NCBI GenBank assembly: GCA_016930015.1
Contig: JAFGHR010000113.1
Coordinates: 49,967 to 113,966, forward strand
Direction: 5' to 3'
Source of the DNA: Anaerolineae bacterium
GTDB taxonomy: Bacteria; Chloroflexota; Anaerolineae; Aggregatilineales; Aggregatilineaceae
DNA length: 64,000 nt
Shown: positions 61,644 through 64,000 of the stretch, one piece after another
Layout of the letters: every line of letters begins with the position of its first letter
How positions within the stretch are numbered: the first letter of the stretch is position 1
Made by a program: the position numbers and the translations under genes
The notes under the pieces: generated by a model
Databases searched by the model: none
Seen by the model: the letters and a program-made list of their open reading frames with translations, nothing else
What the model was told of the DNA's origin: nothing

Positions 61644-63818
61644 ATGGCAACATTGAAGCCGGACAGGCTAAAAAAAGCACACAAGCTGCTGGCCGAGTTT
61701 TCGTATGATACACGGCCTGTTGAGCGCGGTTATGCCAACCGGACACTGCTTGTCAATTTGTCCGACAACACGGTCGCCAGCAAACCGGTCACCCAACAGA
61801 TGAAAGACCTTTTTACCGGAGGGCGCGGTTTTTGCCTGTGGTTGTTATGGAATGCCGTAAACGAAAATACACATTGGGATGATCCTGAGAATGAGCTGGT
61901 GATCGCTGGCGGGCCGATTGGCGGGATCACGACTTACCCCGGCAGCGGTAAGTCCACAGTGGTTACGGTTTCACCGCTGACCGGTTCGGTTGTGGATAGT
62001 AACGCGGGCGGGTATTTTGGCCCGTATCTCAAATTCTCCGGGTGGGATGCGCTTGAGATTCAGGGGATTGCCGAGCGGGATGTGATCATTGTCATCGACG
62101 GCGACGAAGGCCGTGTCACGATTGAAGAAGCTCCCCTTGAAGATATTGACAGTCATTTGATCGGCCCGGTGCTCACCGAAATGTACGCGCCAGACGAAAA
62201 GGATCGCCGTTTTGTGTCGGTGGTGTCTGCCGGACAGGGTGCCGAACACTCACGTTATGCCCTCCTGAACTTCAGTTGGTATGACGTCCGGCGCAAACAG
62301 GTACGTGTCAAACAGGCCGGGCGCGGTGGTACGGGGCGCGTGTTCCGGCACAAACGGATCAAGGCGGTCGTGGTGCGTTACAGTGGTATGAGCGGCACCA
62401 GCAATAACCCGGCTGACATGGACTTGATCCGCAAGGCTGGCCGCCGGATGAACAAAGAAATCGCCGAGAACGATCCGGTGCAGAATAACATGCGCGGTGT
62501 GGGCACCGGCCATTTGCCGCCGATCATGGATCATTTTGACCTGCTGCCCGTACACAACTATCGTTACGGCGCCCATCCTGACGCCAAAAACCTGGATACG
62601 CCGGTCTGGGAGGAACTGTATACCCAGGGTATACCCGACGGCTGCTGGTATGGTTGTACGCTGTCGTGCGCGCATGGTATTGATGATTTTCAGTTAAAAA
62701 CCGGTCCGTATAAAGGGCAGCATGTGCTGGTCGATGGGCCGGAATATGAAACCATTGCAGGCGAAGGATCAAATATCGGCGTGTTTGATCCGCTGGCGAT
62801 TACTGAGATGAACTTTTACTGTGATACGTATGGCATAGATACTATCTCGTTCGCCAACTCGGTCGCTTTTGCGATGGAGTGTTATGTCGAGGGCATCATC
62901 AACCAAGAAGTGACGGGTGGGCTGGACCTGTCCTGGGGTAACGCTGACGCGGCGGTCGAACTGCTGCACCAGATGGCACGCGGTGAGGGATTCGGCTTGA
63001 TCGTGGGCCAGGGCGTGCGGTATATGAAACACTACTTTGCTCGCCAATACAGCGCTGATCCCGATTTCCTGCACGATATCGGCATGGAAATTAAAGGCAT
63101 GGAAATATCCGAATACGTGAGCAAGGAATCATTGGCTCAACAGGGCGGATTCGGGTTGGCCAGCAAGGGGCCTCAGCACGACGAAGCATGGCTGATTTTT
63201 ATGGACATGGTCAAGGGCGAAATTCCGACCTTTGAAGACAAAGCCGAAGCCCTGCATTATTTCCCGCTGTGGCGGACCTGGTTCAGTTTGCACGGGTTAT
63301 GCAAACTGCCGTGGAATGATGTTGTTCCGACCAACAACAAAAAAACCGATGAGCCGAACAAAGTCCCGGAACATGTTGAAAACTACACCTGGCTGTATGA
63401 AGGGCTGTCCGGCAAACCAACCAAGCCGGAGGACCTGATCGCCCAGTCGGAGCGGGTGTACAATTTCCAGCGCCTGTTTTCGCTCCGGTTGGGGTATGGC
63501 ACGCGCGAGCACGATTACCCCCCCTACCGTGCGATGGGGCCGGTTACGGCTGACGAATATACTTCGCGGGCCGAACGTTATGACACCCAGTTAAAGGAAG
63601 ATGCAGGCATTGATCCGGCGGGGATGACCGTCGAGGAAAAGCTCGCCAGGCTGCGTCACTATCGTGAAACGCAGTACGAAGAACTGGTAAACACGGTTTA
63701 CAAACGGCGTGGTTGGGATGACAATGGTATTCCCACGCTGGAAAAAGTACGCGAGCTGGGTATTGATCTGCCCGACATTGTCGCGTTGATCAAACAGAAG
63801 ACGGCTGACGGGGCGTAA
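61644..63818 (+). CDS. Tungsten aldehyde:ferredoxin oxidoreductase family protein (AOR 2)
   Basis: This 724-aa AOR-family member is from a different subgroup than the one at 5.7-7.7 kb. It begins with a family-typical GYANRTLLVNLSDN and TGGRGFCLWLL (pterin/metal loop), then GPIGGITTYPGSGKSTVVTVSPLTGSVVDSNAGGYFGPYLKFSGWDALEIQG. Candidate [4Fe-4S] ligands are C334, C338, C342 (CWYGCTLSC) and C553 (HGLCKLPWND), again CX3CX3C. GGGGAG lies about 10 nt before the ATG. A solo gene with its own promoter, structured leader and terminator. Substrate is open: the family includes enzymes for aldehydes, formaldehyde, glyceraldehyde-3-phosphate and benzoyl-CoA reduction. Confidence 0.82.
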   Translation: MATLKPDRLKKAHKLLAEFSYDTRPVERGYANRTLLVNLSDNTVASKPVTQQMKDLFTGGRGFCLWLLWNAVNENTHWDDPENELVIAGGPIGGITTYPGSGKSTVVTVSPLTGSVVDSNAGGYFGPYLKFSGWDALEIQGIAERDVIIVIDGDEGRVTIEEAPLEDIDSHLIGPVLTEMYAPDEKDRRFVSVVSAGQGAEHSRYALLNFSWYDVRRKQVRVKQAGRGGTGRVFRHKRIKAVVVRYSGMSGTSNNPADMDLIRKAGRRMNKEIAENDPVQNNMRGVGTGHLPPIMDHFDLLPVHNYRYGAHPDAKNLDTPVWEELYTQGIPDGCWYGCTLSCAHGIDDFQLKTGPYKGQHVLVDGPEYETIAGEGSNIGVFDPLAITEMNFYCDTYGIDTISFANSVAFAMECYVEGIINQEVTGGLDLSWGNADAAVELLHQMARGEGFGLIVGQGVRYMKHYFARQYSADPDFLHDIGMEIKGMEISEYVSKESLAQQGGFGLASKGPQHDEAWLIFMDMVKGEIPTFEDKAEALHYFPLWRTWFSLHGLCKLPWNDVVPTNNKKTDEPNKVPEHVENYTWLYEGLSGKPTKPEDLIAQSERVYNFQRLFSLRLGYGTREHDYPPYRAMGPVTADEYTSRAERYDTQLKEDAGIDPAGMTVEEKLARLRHYRETQYEELVNTVYKRRGWDDNGIPTLEKVRELGIDLPDIVALIKQKTADGA

Positions 63819-63841
63819 ATCGTTTTGATCTTGTACATAAA

Positions 63842-63882
63842 GGCGCGGCAACATCTACCCGTTACCGCGCCCTATGTTTTTT
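63842..63882 (+). terminator. Intrinsic terminator of AOR 2
   Basis: GGCGCGGCAAC (63842-63852) pairs with GTTACCGCGCC (63861-63871) with one mismatch, followed by TATGTTTTTT. Confidence 0.8.
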
Positions 63883-64000
63883 CTGACACGAACAGGTTTT
63901 TGAAAGGATAAACCAATACCTTCGCCAAAAAATGAGGGTCTGTAGGGCTTTTGAGGTAGAGTTATTGTTGACCAAAACAAGTGACTCAAACCAAGCAAAA
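63883..64000. other. End of window, no gene seen
   Basis: No coding start, RNA gene or hairpin is seen in the last 118 bases. Confidence 0.4.

Noticed and set aside
1..64000. Mobile elements, prophage or CRISPR arrays
   Set aside because: No transposase, integrase, phage structural gene, direct-repeat array or target duplication was seen anywhere in the window.

Overview
The window looks like a chromosomal segment from a moderately GC-rich, Gram-positive-type or monoderm-like bacterium, most likely a member of the Chloroflexota (Anaerolineae-like). The basis is the mix of LacI-controlled sugar ABC operons, two tungsten aldehyde:ferredoxin oxidoreductase (AOR) family enzymes, a SARP-type ATPase regulator, Thr/Pro-rich surface linkers and kinase-like proteins with TPRs. 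This placement is inferred from gene content; there is no rRNA or marker phylogeny in the window. GTG and TTG starts are common.

Layout. 1-5.6 kb: start of an FtsX-like permease, a secreted protein with two fused solute-binding domains, and a GT39-like membrane glycosyltransferase. 5.6-13 kb: an AOR (minus) divergent from an isomerase, class II aldolase, FGGY kinase and LacI operon (plus), with a 26-bp two-box LacI operator in between. 13.2-15.2 kb: a secreted protein with discoidin-like domains. 15.5-29 kb: a second LacI regulon with a sugar ABC importer (one permease carries a roughly 350-residue insertion), a spermidine-synthase-like membrane protein, a YesL-like protein, a GT4 glycosyltransferase, an unidentified protein and a GH63-like hydrolase. 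29-36 kb: homocysteine methyltransferase, then a complete livJHMGF branched-chain amino-acid importer (minus). 36.35 kb: tRNA-Val(GAC) with a consensus promoter and strong terminator. 36.5-48 kb: two divergent kinase-like proteins and a TPR/SH3 membrane protein (minus), divergent from a 1129-aa SARP/AAA/TPR regulator (plus). 48-56 kb: mostly housekeeping and small genes (M20 peptidase, orphan OmpR-type regulator, rpsT, rluD-like, redoxin, nitrilase-like, threonine aldolase, CPBP-like). 56-61.3 kb: a lipoprotein and a 1069-aa protein resembling GTPase-associated proteins, behind rdgB. 61.4-63.9 kb: a second AOR with a structured leader and terminator.

How the genes may work together. The isomerase, kinase and aldolase form a classic route from an aldose to dihydroxyacetone phosphate plus a short aldehyde, which the divergent AOR could oxidise. 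The second sugar cluster pairs uptake with enzymes reminiscent of glucosylglycerate-type compatible solute metabolism. The kinase/TPR/SH3 set with its divergent SARP regulator looks like an uncharacterised envelope signalling module.

The most striking hidden feature is a peroxiredoxin-like gene at 52.3-52.8 kb, interrupted by an in-frame UGA exactly at the redox-active cysteine position and followed by a hairpin at the right distance for a bacterial SECIS element. It is therefore a likely selenoprotein that ordinary gene calling would split.
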